A stretch of DNA of 64,000 bases from Veillonellaceae bacterium DNF00626 (lineage in GTDB: Bacteria > Bacillota > Negativicutes > Veillonellales > Dialisteraceae): the NCBI GenBank assembly GCA_001553355.1, contig KQ960829.1, forward strand, positions 1 to 64,000. The letters run 5' to 3'. A model generated the notes under the pieces. That model was not told the DNA's origin. It was given only the letters and a program-made list of their open reading frames with translations, and ran no database searches. Of the stretch, positions 1 to 8,893 are shown piece by piece (the stretch's first letter is position 1; every line of letters starts with the position of its first letter). A program made the translations under genes and the position numbers.

Positions 1-109
1 AGCATGTACTCTTTCTTTTGTCAAACTATTTTTTTGTATTTTTTTGAGAAAATATAGTCATTAATCGGCAAGTATTGTTTTATCTCTTTTTTTATTTTAT
101 ACAATATCT

Positions 110-1132
110 TTATTGTATATTTCCTACGGCTTGAAATACCGGAATGAGCATGGAAAAAAGTAATGCCGCCGTCATAAGTCCGATGATGATAATCATGGCG
201 GGCTCGATGAGTTTTTGTAGTCGTTTCAGGTTTTCGCTTTGTTCTTTCATCAGTCTTTCGCCGTTGTATCTAAGGAAATAGGCCAATTGTCCGCTTTTCA
301 TACCTATTTCTACAATGCCTGCCATGTCGTCTTTTGTCCATATATTATCTTGTAATATTTTGTCAAAGTCCCGACCGTTTCGCAGTTCTTTGGAAAAATG
401 CATAATGCATCTTCGAGCGTTTCTATTTCCTACCACTCCCGCCACTTCGTCTAAGGCTTCTGTCAGGACGATTCCGCTGTCCAGAAGTGATGATAGTGCT
501 AATTGGAAGCGTATCAAATAAAGTTTTTTCATGATTTTGCTTTTAAAGAGCAGGTTGTCTCGGTTTTTTCCGCCATCTTTTTTGAAGTACCATGTAGTGG
601 CTGTCATTCCGAGAAGTAGCATGAGTAGGACTAATATGCCATGGGCTTTTAGAAATAGCGCGATCGAAAGAATGATTTCTGTAATGAGCGGTAGGGGGAT
701 ATCCATTTCTTTTAGTAGTTCTGCAAAGGAGGGAATCACGAAAAAGAGGAAAAATAGGGTAATAAAGATAAGAAATATGAAAAGACCGGCCGGATAATAG
801 CTTGCGGTTTTTATTTTTTCTCTGATTTCTTGTTCTTGTTCATAATAGCGGAAGGCTAATTCTAATTCGTTTGGAAGTGTGCCGGCTAATTCTCCGATAC
901 GAAGGAGTGCACAAAAAAAGGGCGGAAGAAGGGCTGTTTCTGTAAAACTTTGTGCCGGTGTGTGTCCTTCTTCTGTTTTTTTGAGTGCTTTTGTGATAAA
1001 TTGTCTATTTTTTCTTTTTGAAAGTAAACGAAGTCCATCTGTGGCAGGTATTCCGGCATTGAGCAGTGCTGCCCATTCTTTAGCAAAAAGAGCGATGTCT
1101 TTCGTTTTCGGTTTTTTTATTTTTTCTTTCAT
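110..1132 (-). CDS. pilC: Type IV pilus / type II secretion inner-membrane platform protein
   Basis: A 340-residue GspF/PilC-family protein, the polytopic platform on which the pilus motor ATPases act. It shows the usual two-domain layout: a cytoplasmic helical domain (about residues 10-110), a strong membrane helix near 115-138, a second near 155-175, a second cytoplasmic domain (about 200-305), and a C-terminal helix near 308-332. Length is slightly below the roughly 400 residues usual for the family, through a short N-terminus. It follows pilT by one base and is the last gene of pilB-pilT-pilC in this window; pilin genes may lie beyond the left edge, but that cannot be seen. Family assignment is firm; pilus versus competence pseudopilus cannot be decided. 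Confidence 0.9.
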   Translation of the reverse strand: MKEKIKKPKTKDIALFAKEWAALLNAGIPATDGLRLLSKRKNRQFITKALKKTEEGHTPAQSFTETALLPPFFCALLRIGELAGTLPNELELAFRYYEQEQEIREKIKTASYYPAGLFIFLIFITLFFLFFVIPSFAELLKEMDIPLPLITEIILSIALFLKAHGILVLLMLLLGMTATTWYFKKDGGKNRDNLLFKSKIMKKLYLIRFQLALSSLLDSGIVLTEALDEVAGVVGNRNARRCIMHFSKELRNGRDFDKILQDNIWTKDDMAGIVEIGMKSGQLAYFLRYNGERLMKEQSENLKRLQKLIEPAMIIIIGLMTAALLFSMLIPVFQAVGNIQ

Positions 1133-1133
1133 T

Positions 1134-2123
1134 TTATTGTCCTATGTGATGAAGCATGTCATTTTGTTCTTCGGTTGTCACATCTTGTATTCGATAAACG
1201 GCTTGTTTGAATGTCCGCATGTATTTATTTCCTGTTTCCATGTATGAGGATAGTTGTTCTTCTTTGCCGGTGCGAATAAGGTTTGCCACTGCCGGTGAAT
1301 TGGTAAGTATTTCTCTAAGCAGCACGGTTTTTTCGTCATGCCGCCAAAGGGTTTGCGCTATAATAACGCGAAGCACGGATGCCAATACTTGACGCATTTC
1401 GCTTTCTTCGCCCGTGGGAAAAGAATGTACGATGCGCCCCACAGCTTCTGACACTTTGCGATTATGCACAGTAGCAAAAACTAAATGCCCGGTTTCCGCC
1501 GCCATCAGAGCGGCTTTCATCGTTGCAGCATCACGCATTTCCCCTATCATAAGCACGTCCGGATCTTCTCTCATGGCATCCCTGACAGCTTCGGCAAAAC
1601 TTTCTACATCCTTGCCCACTGTTTTTTGATGAATGAGCGCTTTGCTTTGAGGAAATATATATTCCACCGGGTCTTCCATCGTGATGATATGACAAGCTCG
1701 ATTTTGGTTAATAGATGAAATAATACGCGCCAATGTGGTACTTTTTCCACTTCCTGCCGTGCCGGATATCAAAACAAGTCCTGATGGTAATCGCCCTAAC
1801 TCTTCCAACCATACGGAATCCGGATCATACGGCAATTCCGATACATCCGGAAGTACGCGAATAGCCAATGCCCTTTTCCCGGCTTCTTCGTAAAAATGTA
1901 AACGCAATCGCTTTTTCCCTACCGCGCCGCTCACATCAAGAGTATGGTTTATTTCATATTTTCCTTTTTCCCTATATTTATCCAATAATTCACCAAAAAA
2001 ATCAGGCGACGTCTCTTCATCTATCCTTTGAAGAATGCCATTCACCCGAATAACCACTTTTTCCCCTTCAGTCATGTGTATATCCGTCATATGCGGATAA
2101 GTATCTACTATTTCTTTTATCAT
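1134..2123 (-). CDS. pilT: PilT-type pilus retraction ATPase
   Basis: A 329-residue secretion ATPase of the PilT class, which powers pilus depolymerisation. Visible motifs are Walker A GTAGSGKST (residues 121-129), a Walker B region with DVLMIGEMRD, and the His box ETGHLVFATVHN. It lacks a long N-terminal domain and any tetracysteine zinc site, which fits PilT rather than PilB. The start lies 3 bases after the pilB stop, so the two are co-transcribed and probably translationally coupled. The N-terminus diverges from well-known PilT proteins, so the exact subfamily (PilT or PilU) is open. Confidence 0.87.
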   Translation of the reverse strand: MIKEIVDTYPHMTDIHMTEGEKVVIRVNGILQRIDEETSPDFFGELLDKYREKGKYEINHTLDVSGAVGKKRLRLHFYEEAGKRALAIRVLPDVSELPYDPDSVWLEELGRLPSGLVLISGTAGSGKSTTLARIISSINQNRACHIITMEDPVEYIFPQSKALIHQKTVGKDVESFAEAVRDAMREDPDVLMIGEMRDAATMKAALMAAETGHLVFATVHNRKVSEAVGRIVHSFPTGEESEMRQVLASVLRVIIAQTLWRHDEKTVLLREILTNSPAVANLIRTGKEEQLSSYMETGNKYMRTFKQAVYRIQDVTTEEQNDMLHHIGQ

Positions 2124-2126
2124 AAG

Positions 2127-3287
2127 TCACCCATTTTCGTACACAACAGCCGCTTCGCTCATGGATATTTCTCCCTTTTCCATTGCATCGACCGCTAATT
2201 CCTTCAACGTTCTATGACCAAGCCTCTGCATTAATTCCGTTAATTCCCCTTCACTTTTTCCTTCATATATCCCCTTTTTCTCCACGTCGTTCATCGCAAG
2301 CATCTCAAAAATTCCCCGACGTTTCATGGGCGCATCTCCCACACATTGATATCCCTTTTTCCCGATAAACGCTTCTGGGAGAAATAATTTCCTCTGAATT
2401 TCTTTCGTAATAAATATTCCCCTTTTTTCTACCGAGGAAATATCACGCACTAACCGTTGCGCCATGACAAGTGATAAAGCTGAAGCCAATAAATACGCCG
2501 GTATGCCCATATCCTGAAGTCTAACAGCCGCCGCAGCCACCGAAGCCGTATGAAGAGATGACAAAACCAAATGCCCGGTAAGCGCTGCTTCTATGGCTAT
2601 ATCTGCCGTTTCCCTATCTCGTATTTCACCCACCATCAAAATATCCGGATCTTGCCGCACCACCGCACGCAAACCCTTAGCAAATGTCAATCCGCTCTTT
2701 TCATTCACCTCCACTTGCGTCACTCCTGCCATGTGATATTCCACAGGATCTTCAATAGAAATCACCTTCACCTTTGGAGTCGACACCAAACGAAGCGCCG
2801 CATATAACGTAGACGTTTTCCCACTTCCCGTAGGCCCGCAAGCTAACACAAGCCCACTTTTATTTGCCAAAACTTGCCGAAAAAGAAATTCCTGCTCCTC
2901 CGTCATGCCCAGTCGATTCTCCTCGATAAAATCAATATGTCCGGAAAGCACACGAATGACAATAGATTCTCCATAAATCGTAGGCAAAAAAGATACCCGA
3001 AAATCAAAAAGTCGTCCGCTAAATACACGGGAAAAACTCCCGTCCTGCGGACGACGTGACTCGCCAATATCCATTCCTGCCACAACCTTAATACGCACCT
3101 GAAGGCCCTTCATCAAGCTTTGAGAAAAATGAAAACACTCCGATAAATCCCCGCCGATACGAAAACGAACACGGCAATCTCTATCCATCGGTTCAATATG
3201 AATATCACTGACTTCCCGATTCACTGCTTCAAGTAAAAGAAATCTCAACGCTGAAACGGGATCATTTTCCGGCAATAGTTCAATCAT
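2127..3287 (-). CDS. pilB: PilB/GspE-type pilus assembly ATPase
   Basis: A 386-residue GspE/PilB-family ATPase that drives pilin polymerisation. Walker A is GPTGSGKTS (residues 151-159), followed by the Asp box (SIEDPVEYHMAGVTQVEVN), Walker B (DPDILMVGEIRDRETADIA) and the His box (TGHLVLSSLHT). It is shorter than typical PilB (about 550 residues) because the N-terminal GspE_N region is missing, and only one Cys remains where the family usually has a four-Cys zinc knuckle (YQCVGDAPMKRRGIFEML). The start is preceded by a GGGAGG ribosome site. First gene of the pilB-pilT-pilC operon. Confidence 0.88.
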   Translation of the reverse strand: MIELLPENDPVSALRFLLLEAVNREVSDIHIEPMDRDCRVRFRIGGDLSECFHFSQSLMKGLQVRIKVVAGMDIGESRRPQDGSFSRVFSGRLFDFRVSFLPTIYGESIVIRVLSGHIDFIEENRLGMTEEQEFLFRQVLANKSGLVLACGPTGSGKTSTLYAALRLVSTPKVKVISIEDPVEYHMAGVTQVEVNEKSGLTFAKGLRAVVRQDPDILMVGEIRDRETADIAIEAALTGHLVLSSLHTASVAAAAVRLQDMGIPAYLLASALSLVMAQRLVRDISSVEKRGIFITKEIQRKLFLPEAFIGKKGYQCVGDAPMKRRGIFEMLAMNDVEKKGIYEGKSEGELTELMQRLGHRTLKELAVDAMEKGEISMSEAAVVYENG

Positions 3288-3326
3288 TTCCCTACAACCC
3301 TCCCATGAAAATTCCTTCTTATCCCG

Positions 3327-3358
3327 ATTATAGCATATCTTGTCCTTAGGTTTGTCTA
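3327..3358 (-). promoter_or_regulatory. Probable promoter of the pil operon
   Basis: On the minus strand a TATAAT -10 (3327-3332) lies about 40 bases upstream of the pilB start. Upstream are TAGACA (20-base spacer) or GACAAA (18-base spacer) as weak -35 candidates. The -10 is convincing; the -35 is not. Confidence 0.45.
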
Positions 3359-3396
3359 TTTTTTATTCAAGTATTTGGCTATTTTTTATTCAAGTA
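3356..3396. repeat. 18-bp direct repeat pair next to a gene relic
   Basis: The 18-mer CTATTTTTTATTCAAGTA occurs at 3356-3373 and again at 3379-3396, 23 bp apart. The right copy contains the stop of the ABC ATPase relic. It may be a slippage product or the scar of the event that truncated the relic; it marks the left edge of the acquired cassette. Confidence 0.6.
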
Positions 3397-3556
3397 GCAA
3401 AATAAGACCATTCATTACATTTCCAAGAGTGCTTTTACCACGTCCACTTTTCCCTAAAGCTAAAATAAATCCACCTTTCTTAATTTCAAAATTGATATTT
3501 TTTAAAGCAGTTCATCCATCTTCCCATTCATAAGAAACATCTTTTAACAAAATCAT
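3386..3556 (-). pseudogene. Truncated ECF-type ABC ATPase fragment
   Basis: Conceptual translation from an ATG two bases after the exporter stop gives an ABC ATPase N-terminus: MILLKDVSYEWEDG, an in-frame TGA, then TALKNINFEIKKGG and a Walker A-like GKSGRGKST, ending at residue 57 with no further ABC domain. The internal stop and truncation make it dead. The pattern fits the ATP-binding subunit of an energy-coupling-factor transporter. In Firmicutes, paired ABC exporters like those just upstream are sometimes followed by ECF genes, so this is probably all that remains of the cassette's downstream part. Confidence 0.75.
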
Positions 3557-3558
3557 GA

Positions 3559-5268
3559 TTATACCTCGTACTGAGCTTTCCATAATTTTGTGTAGTAACC
3601 ATTTTTATCAAGAAGTTCCCCATGCTTTCCTTTTTCAAGTAAATTACCTTTTTGAAATACGAGAATTTGGTCAGCTTTTTGAATGGTTTTTAAATGATGA
3701 GCCACTACAAGTACAGTTCTATTCTTTGCGAGTTCTGTAATGGCATCTTGTATCAAAGATTCATTTACAGGATCAACATTACTTGTCATTTCATCAAGAA
3801 TTAAAATGGGTGCATCCTTTAGAAAAGCTCTTGCAATAGATATTCTTTGTCTTTGTCCACCTGATAAAATTCCACCATTTTCTCCAATATCAGTTTCATA
3901 ACCTTTTAGTAAACTCATAATGAAATCATGTATCCTTGCTTTCTTTGCAGCTTCAATGATTTCTTCTTTCGTTGCTCCTTTTTTACCTACCTTGATGTTT
4001 TCTTCAATGGTATTATCAAACAGCTGAACATTTTGCATGACAATACTGATACGATCTAAAAGCTCATCATAAGGAATATCCCTTATATCAGTTCCTCCGA
4101 GTGTAATTTTTCCTTTATGCACATCATAAAATCTTAAAAGCAAATTGGTTATAGTAGTCTTTCCACTACCTGATTCTCCAACTAAAGCTGTCATTGTTTT
4201 TTCAGCAATAGAAAAGCTCAATTTTTCCATTTTAAATTCATCTTTTTCATAGGAAAAATCTATGTTTTCAAAAGCTATATCATTATCTTTCGGAACAATT
4301 CCATTCACTTTATCCGAGATTACATCTGCATATAAAATTCTTGAGAGTCTTTCGTAACTATCTACCGCTGAAACATAGTACATATAGTGTTGTTCCATAG
4401 AAGCGAATGGCTTATAAAACTCTTTTGAGATTACCGCAAAGATAATAAAATAAAGTACATCAAGATTTCCCTTTACAACAAATATTGCTCCTGCAATTAA
4501 AAGAACCAAATATCCAATATCCAGCAAAAAACCAAATATGGATAATTGTTTTGCCTTGAATCTTGAAGCTGCTTTGCTTGTTTCTCCAAACTTTTTTGTC
4601 TTATTCATAAGCTCATTATCCAAGCTCTTATTGTTTGAAAAACTCTTTAGTACAGGTATTCCTCTCACATATTCAACAAATAGGCTAACCATATCAAGCA
4701 GTGCTGAGTTATTCTGATTCTCTATTTTTTCAGATTGCTTAATTGTCAGATATAGAAAGATAAGTGCAATCGGAACAGATACAGCCATTAGAATAGCAAG
4801 TTTTAAATCAATACTTGCAAGACCAACAAATACGACTGCACCTATCAAAAAATCACCAAACATTCTTGACCACATATGTCCTACAACAAGGGACATATTA
4901 TCAACATCTTTGTGTAAAATTGTATTGATCTCACCCAGTCTTTCATTGGTATAAAATCCCAAGCTGAATTTTTTCAATTTAATAATCATGCGTTCTCTGA
5001 TTTGCTGAACAATATCAAAACCTGCACTATGCTTTTTCATATCTGCGACCATATTACAAATACCTTTGAAGACTACAAGTAATCCAATAGCAATAAAATA
5101 TTTATATAAGCTTGCTAAGCTCGTTCCATCAAAGATTTGGAACAGTATAGAAAATACGATAACAATCATGGCTATGGAGCTTAGTCCATAAAGGGCAAAG
5201 AATACACTTGATATAATCAAATCTCTCTTCCCGGTTTTTGTAAGTAGTTTTAGCATTTCTCTAAACAT
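3559..5268 (-). CDS. ABC exporter, half-transporter B
   Basis: A 569-residue fused permease-ATPase. Six membrane helices occupy about residues 1-310; the nucleotide-binding domain carries Walker A GESGSGKTT, signature LSGGQRQRISIARA, Walker B ILILDEMTS and the H-loop VVAHHLKTI. The Walker B tail is DEMTS rather than the common DEATS. The 8-bp overlap with the upstream half-transporter points to a heterodimer. The substrate is unknown: drug, peptide or siderophore-type cargo are all possible. Base composition is clearly AT-richer than the pil genes, consistent with transfer. Confidence 0.88.
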   Translation of the reverse strand: MFREMLKLLTKTGKRDLIISSVFFALYGLSSIAMIVIVFSILFQIFDGTSLASLYKYFIAIGLLVVFKGICNMVADMKKHSAGFDIVQQIRERMIIKLKKFSLGFYTNERLGEINTILHKDVDNMSLVVGHMWSRMFGDFLIGAVVFVGLASIDLKLAILMAVSVPIALIFLYLTIKQSEKIENQNNSALLDMVSLFVEYVRGIPVLKSFSNNKSLDNELMNKTKKFGETSKAASRFKAKQLSIFGFLLDIGYLVLLIAGAIFVVKGNLDVLYFIIFAVISKEFYKPFASMEQHYMYYVSAVDSYERLSRILYADVISDKVNGIVPKDNDIAFENIDFSYEKDEFKMEKLSFSIAEKTMTALVGESGSGKTTITNLLLRFYDVHKGKITLGGTDIRDIPYDELLDRISIVMQNVQLFDNTIEENIKVGKKGATKEEIIEAAKKARIHDFIMSLLKGYETDIGENGGILSGGQRQRISIARAFLKDAPILILDEMTSNVDPVNESLIQDAITELAKNRTVLVVAHHLKTIQKADQILVFQKGNLLEKGKHGELLDKNGYYTKLWKAQYEV

Positions 5269-7000
5269 TTTCTGTTACCACCTCTTTCAAATTCCATCTA
5301 TCTACTTTGTTCTGTGCTTCAACCATATCCTTATAGAACTCACATCTCTTCATCAGCTCTTCATGGTTTCCTGCATCAAGAACAACACCCTTATCCATAA
5401 CTATAATTTGGTCTGAATCTCTAATCGTATTTAGATGATGAGCAATTGTAATGATGGTTTTATCCTTACTTAAATCATCAATCGCTTCACCGATTAGCCT
5501 TTCATTTTCACTATCAACAGCTGCCATCGCCTCATCTAATATTAAAATCGGTGCATTTTTCAGTATCATTCTTGCTATGGAGATTCTTTGTTTTTCTCCA
5601 CCGGATAACTTAACTCCCATTTCACCTACTCGTGTTTCATATCCATTTGGTAAAGCAGAAATAAAATCATGGCATCTTGCTTTTTTAGCTGCTTCTATGA
5701 CTTCTTCTTTTGTTGCATTTAGTTTTCCAATTGCTATATTTTCAAAAATACTTAAATCAAAAAGGATAACTTCTTGTTGCACACTACCAATCAGCATTGA
5801 GATATTTTCTTGACTATATTCTTTTATATCTTTTCCATTTATCAGTATTTGTCCTTCATCTGCATCCCAAAATCCCATAAGCAAATTAGATACAGTACTT
5901 TTCCCACAACCACTTGCTCCTACAAAGGCGTTCAAACTATTTTTCTTAAAATTCAAATTGATATTTTTAAGCTCAAAGCTATCTTTTCCGTATGCAAAAT
6001 TCACATCTTTAAATTCTATATTTCCAAATTCTAAACCTTGTTCTGTCTTTTTCTTTGGAAGCGGAACTGTTAAAACTTTTCCAATCGCCTTTAGTGCTTC
6101 CTTAAACACAATAGAAAAATGTTGCAATGTAGCCGTCTTACTTATAGATGCAGTAAAAGCAGACGATAAAATAATGGCAAGTATAAAATTAGGGGTTGTA
6201 ATATTTCCATAGTAAAGAAATATACTTCCCAAAATCATGACAATAACCACTCCAATTTCCATAAATATGTCAATGAGTCCCATTGGAATTGTAACCATCC
6301 CCATGCTCTTTTTAACCCAGTAAATATATTCTCTTGCCGTTTTTAATGTTCTTTCACTAATTTCCTCTTCTTTAGCAAAAGCCTTAATCACAGAAATATT
6401 TTTTACATATTCCATTAGCTCTTCTCTCATTCTGTTTTCATGATTGAAGTAAATCGCAAAGTTTTTATCCATTGTTTTCTGTGAAAGAACTTTTACCAAA
6501 TACATGAGTGGAACTCCGGCAATCATCCCAAGAGCAAGACGCCAATCCACAAAAATCATAGCTACAAAAATAATGGTAGGCAGAAGTGTAACTGACATTA
6601 TTTCAGGGAGACCATGAGCAAGATATACTTCCACTTGTTCTACATCATGTTGGACAATGTTGGTAAGCTCTCCTGTATTATGTTCTTTAAAGAATCCCAA
6701 ACTTAGTTTTTTCAGATGACCGATAATATCTAACCTAAGTTCTGTTAATTTTTCGTATGCTTTCTCATGGGCAACCTTTGTTGCAAAATAATAAAACACT
6801 CCTTTTAATACAAACGATATAAAGATTCCCAAAAATATATACTTTAAATTACCTTCGTTAATATTGTTTGTAATTAAAGAACTAATCAAATATACGAGTA
6901 AGATTTGTGGTATCAAATCAAATACTATTTTTAAAGCAAGAAGTGAATTGGATAAACCGTTTTTCCCAATCACTTTTTTTCTTAATTCTTTTTCCGGCAT
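5261..7000 (-). CDS. ABC exporter, half-transporter A
   Basis: Fused permease-ATPase of 579 residues from the chosen start. The ATG at 7000 (MPEKELRKK) is preferred to an upstream in-frame ATG because AAGGAGAG lies six bases before it. Six membrane helices precede an ATPase domain with Walker A GASGCGKST, signature LSGGEKQRISIARM, Walker B ILILDEAMA and H-loop IAHHLNTI. The DEAMAAVD Walker B tail is unusual but keeps the catalytic Glu. It pairs with the next gene as a heterodimeric exporter and is preceded by a TetR-type operator (7027-7050). Confidence 0.88.
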   Translation of the reverse strand: MPEKELRKKVIGKNGLSNSLLALKIVFDLIPQILLVYLISSLITNNINEGNLKYIFLGIFISFVLKGVFYYFATKVAHEKAYEKLTELRLDIIGHLKKLSLGFFKEHNTGELTNIVQHDVEQVEVYLAHGLPEIMSVTLLPTIIFVAMIFVDWRLALGMIAGVPLMYLVKVLSQKTMDKNFAIYFNHENRMREELMEYVKNISVIKAFAKEEEISERTLKTAREYIYWVKKSMGMVTIPMGLIDIFMEIGVVIVMILGSIFLYYGNITTPNFILAIILSSAFTASISKTATLQHFSIVFKEALKAIGKVLTVPLPKKKTEQGLEFGNIEFKDVNFAYGKDSFELKNINLNFKKNSLNAFVGASGCGKSTVSNLLMGFWDADEGQILINGKDIKEYSQENISMLIGSVQQEVILFDLSIFENIAIGKLNATKEEVIEAAKKARCHDFISALPNGYETRVGEMGVKLSGGEKQRISIARMILKNAPILILDEAMAAVDSENERLIGEAIDDLSKDKTIITIAHHLNTIRDSDQIIVMDKGVVLDAGNHEELMKRCEFYKDMVEAQNKVDRWNLKEVVTENV

Positions 7001-7026
7001 GAACAACTCTCCTTTCAAAATTGAAT

Positions 7027-7050
7027 AATATTGAATTTTAATTCAGTATT
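7027..7050. promoter_or_regulatory. Candidate TetR operator upstream of the exporter pair
   Basis: Half-sites AATATTGAATT (7027-7037) and AATTCAGTATT (7040-7050) form an inverted repeat with one mismatch. The same half-site sequences recur in the tetR promoter (8303-8313 and 8334-8344), which links this site to the TetR protein of the cassette. Confidence 0.6.
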
Positions 7051-7063
7051 AAGGTTTAAAGTA

Positions 7064-7088
7064 AGACTTTGCTGATTACGCAAAGTCT
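7064..7088 (-). terminator. Hairpin after the ClbS-like gene
   Basis: Perfect 9-bp inverted repeat AGACTTTGC/GCAAAGTCT with a 7-base loop, followed on the minus strand by TTACTTT. It separates the ClbS-like gene from the exporter pair, which therefore probably has its own promoter. The T tract is weak. Confidence 0.5.
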
Positions 7089-7140
7089 ATTTTATCCGAT
7101 CACTATATTTTTTTAAATTACTGTATCAGCAAATCAAAAA

Positions 7141-7659
7141 TTATAGCACAATCTTTTTCCATTTTCTAATCTTAGTTCTAAACGTTCCAAAAGGGGCAAC
7201 CGTATTAACATGAATAAACTTATAAACTTCCCATGTCGCTGTTTTAGTAGCTTCATCAGCCCATTTTCTCATATGCGGTTGAAATAATTCTTCTTCACTT
7301 AGTGTATCAATCATTGTATAGATAGATATAATATTTTCTTTCAATCGTTTCTTTAATTCTTCTATCGATAAATGAGCATAAGTATCGGTAAACCACTGAT
7401 ATAATTCTCCAAGTTGATTCCATTTAAACATATCCGACGGTGTCTTTACTTCAAAACCGTTTTTCTCATCTTTTTCCCATTTCAAAACTAATGTTGTCCA
7501 TCCGAGTTGATAAGCAAGATTTTCTGCTGGTGTTCTGTCAACTTCAGGGACTCTCTTATCTTTGAGAGATTCAGGAATAATATCAAATTCAGAAATATAC
7601 TTTTCAAAACTTTTATTTATCTCAGATTTCAGTTCTTCTTTATCTTTATATATCTTCAA
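7141..7659 (-). CDS. ClbS/DfsB-family four-helix bundle protein
   Basis: A 172-residue soluble protein resembling the ClbS/DfsB (DinB-like helical bundle) family: N-terminal helix KDKEELKSEINKSFEKY, the TPAENLAYQLGW segment, YQWFTDTYAHLSIEELKK and the C-terminal KFIHVNTVAPFGTFRTKIRKWKK. Some members protect against genotoxic small molecules (ClbS against colibactin); most are uncharacterised. Its place between a TetR regulator and an exporter pair suggests a role in resistance to a small toxic compound, but this is inference. Confidence 0.75.
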   Translation of the reverse strand: MKIYKDKEELKSEINKSFEKYISEFDIIPESLKDKRVPEVDRTPAENLAYQLGWTTLVLKWEKDEKNGFEVKTPSDMFKWNQLGELYQWFTDTYAHLSIEELKKRLKENIISIYTMIDTLSEEELFQPHMRKWADEATKTATWEVYKFIHVNTVAPFGTFRTKIRKWKKIVL

Positions 7660-7709
7660 AATATCTCCTCCAAAAATTTAAATTTATCGCATTTAAATAT
7701 CAAATCAAC

Positions 7710-8282
7710 TTACAATGATTCCACTCCCTTGTAATAACACTTTGCAATAAGTTTTAGCATATCTTTTGCCCACTTTTCACTTTGATAATGCCTTGCTATT
7801 TCAAGAAGTCCCTCTGTAAAGTTACTGGCTAAAATATGGGCAAGCATTGGATCATATTCCTGTTTCGATTGTCTTTTTAAACTTACTTCAATATGAACCT
7901 GCATTTGCGATATGAGTTTTTGTTTTGCTTCTGTATGCTTTGTACCTGAGCTTTTATCCATTAAAATAATTAACTTCTTACGATCTTTTAAAAGTTCATG
8001 AATATAATTTTCTCCAACTTCATCAAACCTTTCAGAAGCAGAACCTTTTTCCAAAGATTCTTCCTCATTAAAAGCTGACTCGAAGTTTATATAAACAGAA
8101 CTTACTACTGCATCAAACAAAACTGCCTTATTTTTGAAATAGGTATAAATAAGTGCCACAGGAATATCTGCTTCTTTTGCAATTTCTGTTAATTTGGCAC
8201 CTCTATAATCCTTTTTATAAAATACTTTTTCTGCTGCTTCGAGTATTCTATTTCTAACTTCTTCTTTTAATACTTGTGCCAT
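7710..8282 (-). CDS. TetR/AcrR-family transcriptional regulator
   Basis: 190 residues with a TetR helix-turn-helix at residues about 10-55 (RILEAAEKVFYKKDYRGAKL, then TEIAKEADIPVALIYTYFKN) and a divergent ligand-binding C-terminus. First gene of the cassette tetR, clbS-like, exporter A, exporter B. Inverted half-sites flank its own -10 and also lie before the exporter pair, so it probably represses both units and responds to the compound exported. Confidence 0.88.
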   Translation of the reverse strand: MAQVLKEEVRNRILEAAEKVFYKKDYRGAKLTEIAKEADIPVALIYTYFKNKAVLFDAVVSSVYINFESAFNEEESLEKGSASERFDEVGENYIHELLKDRKKLIILMDKSSGTKHTEAKQKLISQMQVHIEVSLKRQSKQEYDPMLAHILASNFTEGLLEIARHYQSEKWAKDMLKLIAKCYYKGVESL

Positions 8283-8302
8283 ATCACACCTCTTTCTATT
8301 CC

Positions 8303-8350
8303 AATACTGAATTTGTATTTAAAAATAAATCATAATTCAATATTTGTCAA
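8303..8350 (-). promoter_or_regulatory. tetR promoter with flanking half-operators
   Basis: Minus-strand TTGACA (8345-8350), 17-base spacer, TATTTT (8322-8327). Half-sites AATACTGAATT (8303-8313) and AATTCAATATT (8334-8344) lie on either side of the -10 and match the operator at 7027-7050. The half-site spacing differs (20 versus 2 bases), so the protein may bind each half as part of a separate weak site. Confidence 0.55.
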
Positions 8351-8404
8351 GTTATTTGTAGAAATTGTATCCTGCTTATGGTATAATCCCGTCTTTTACA
8401 ATTA

Positions 8405-8450
8405 AAAATACGAAACCCCCCGATAAAATAAGGGAACTTCGCATTTTTTG
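8405..8450. terminator. Possible bidirectional terminator
   Basis: Imperfect inverted repeat around ATACGAA ... TTCGCAT with A and T tracts on the outer sides. It lies between the tetR cassette and the gene remnants to its right. Confidence 0.4.
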
Positions 8451-8516
8451 ACCGTTATTAACCCTTGATACAAAATCAAGTTTTTCTTTAGCATTACAAT
8501 TTATCATTTGTTTATG

Positions 8517-8653
8517 TTATAGAATTTCCGAACCATATAACTCTTCTAAACGAGACCAAATCCGTACGATTCTTCTAAAATTATGTGATTTAATTCCTTT
8601 TGGTGTTTTGATTTCTTCTCCTTTTCTGTATTTATCAATGAAGTTTTTTTAAT
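8517..8653 (-). pseudogene. Unidentified gene remnant
   Basis: On the minus strand an open frame without a start ends at 8517 and reads ...NFIDKYRKGEEIKTPKGI, then KSHNFRRIVRIWSRLEELYG, then SEIL. The basic, aromatic-rich text looks like real protein sequence rather than noise, but I do not recognise the family. It lies between the tetR cassette and the rlmD scrap, so it is probably part of the same debris. Confidence 0.35.
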
Positions 8654-8711
8654 TTATAACTGTAAAACATGATAAATACATAGTGAAACTTTTTGTAAAC
8701 ACAAGACAGCC

Positions 8712-8888
8712 TTACTCAGATATCACACCTTCATCGATCCGTGACATTAATGCTACGCATTCTACGTGCATGATTTGGGGGAACATGTCTACGGGCTGTA
8801 CTTTTTACAGGATATAGCCTTTTTGTGTGAGGCGTTCTATATCTCGTGCCAGGGTGGAGACGTTGCAGGAAATATAAACGATCTTCTT
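8712..8888 (-). pseudogene. rlmD: 3' fragment of rlmD (23S rRNA m5U1939 methyltransferase)
   Basis: Conceptual translation gives the last ~58 codons of an RlmD/RumA-type methyltransferase: KKIVYISCNVSTLARDIERL, TQKGYIL, an in-frame TAA (8805-8807), then KVQPVDMFPQIMHVECVALM and SRIDEGVISE. The SCN(x)STLARD active-site block with the catalytic Cys and the PVDMFP(x)xxHVEC block are diagnostic. Everything upstream is missing and the frame is broken, so it is non-functional. An intact copy would have to be elsewhere. Confidence 0.85.
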
Positions 8889-8893
8889 AATTT

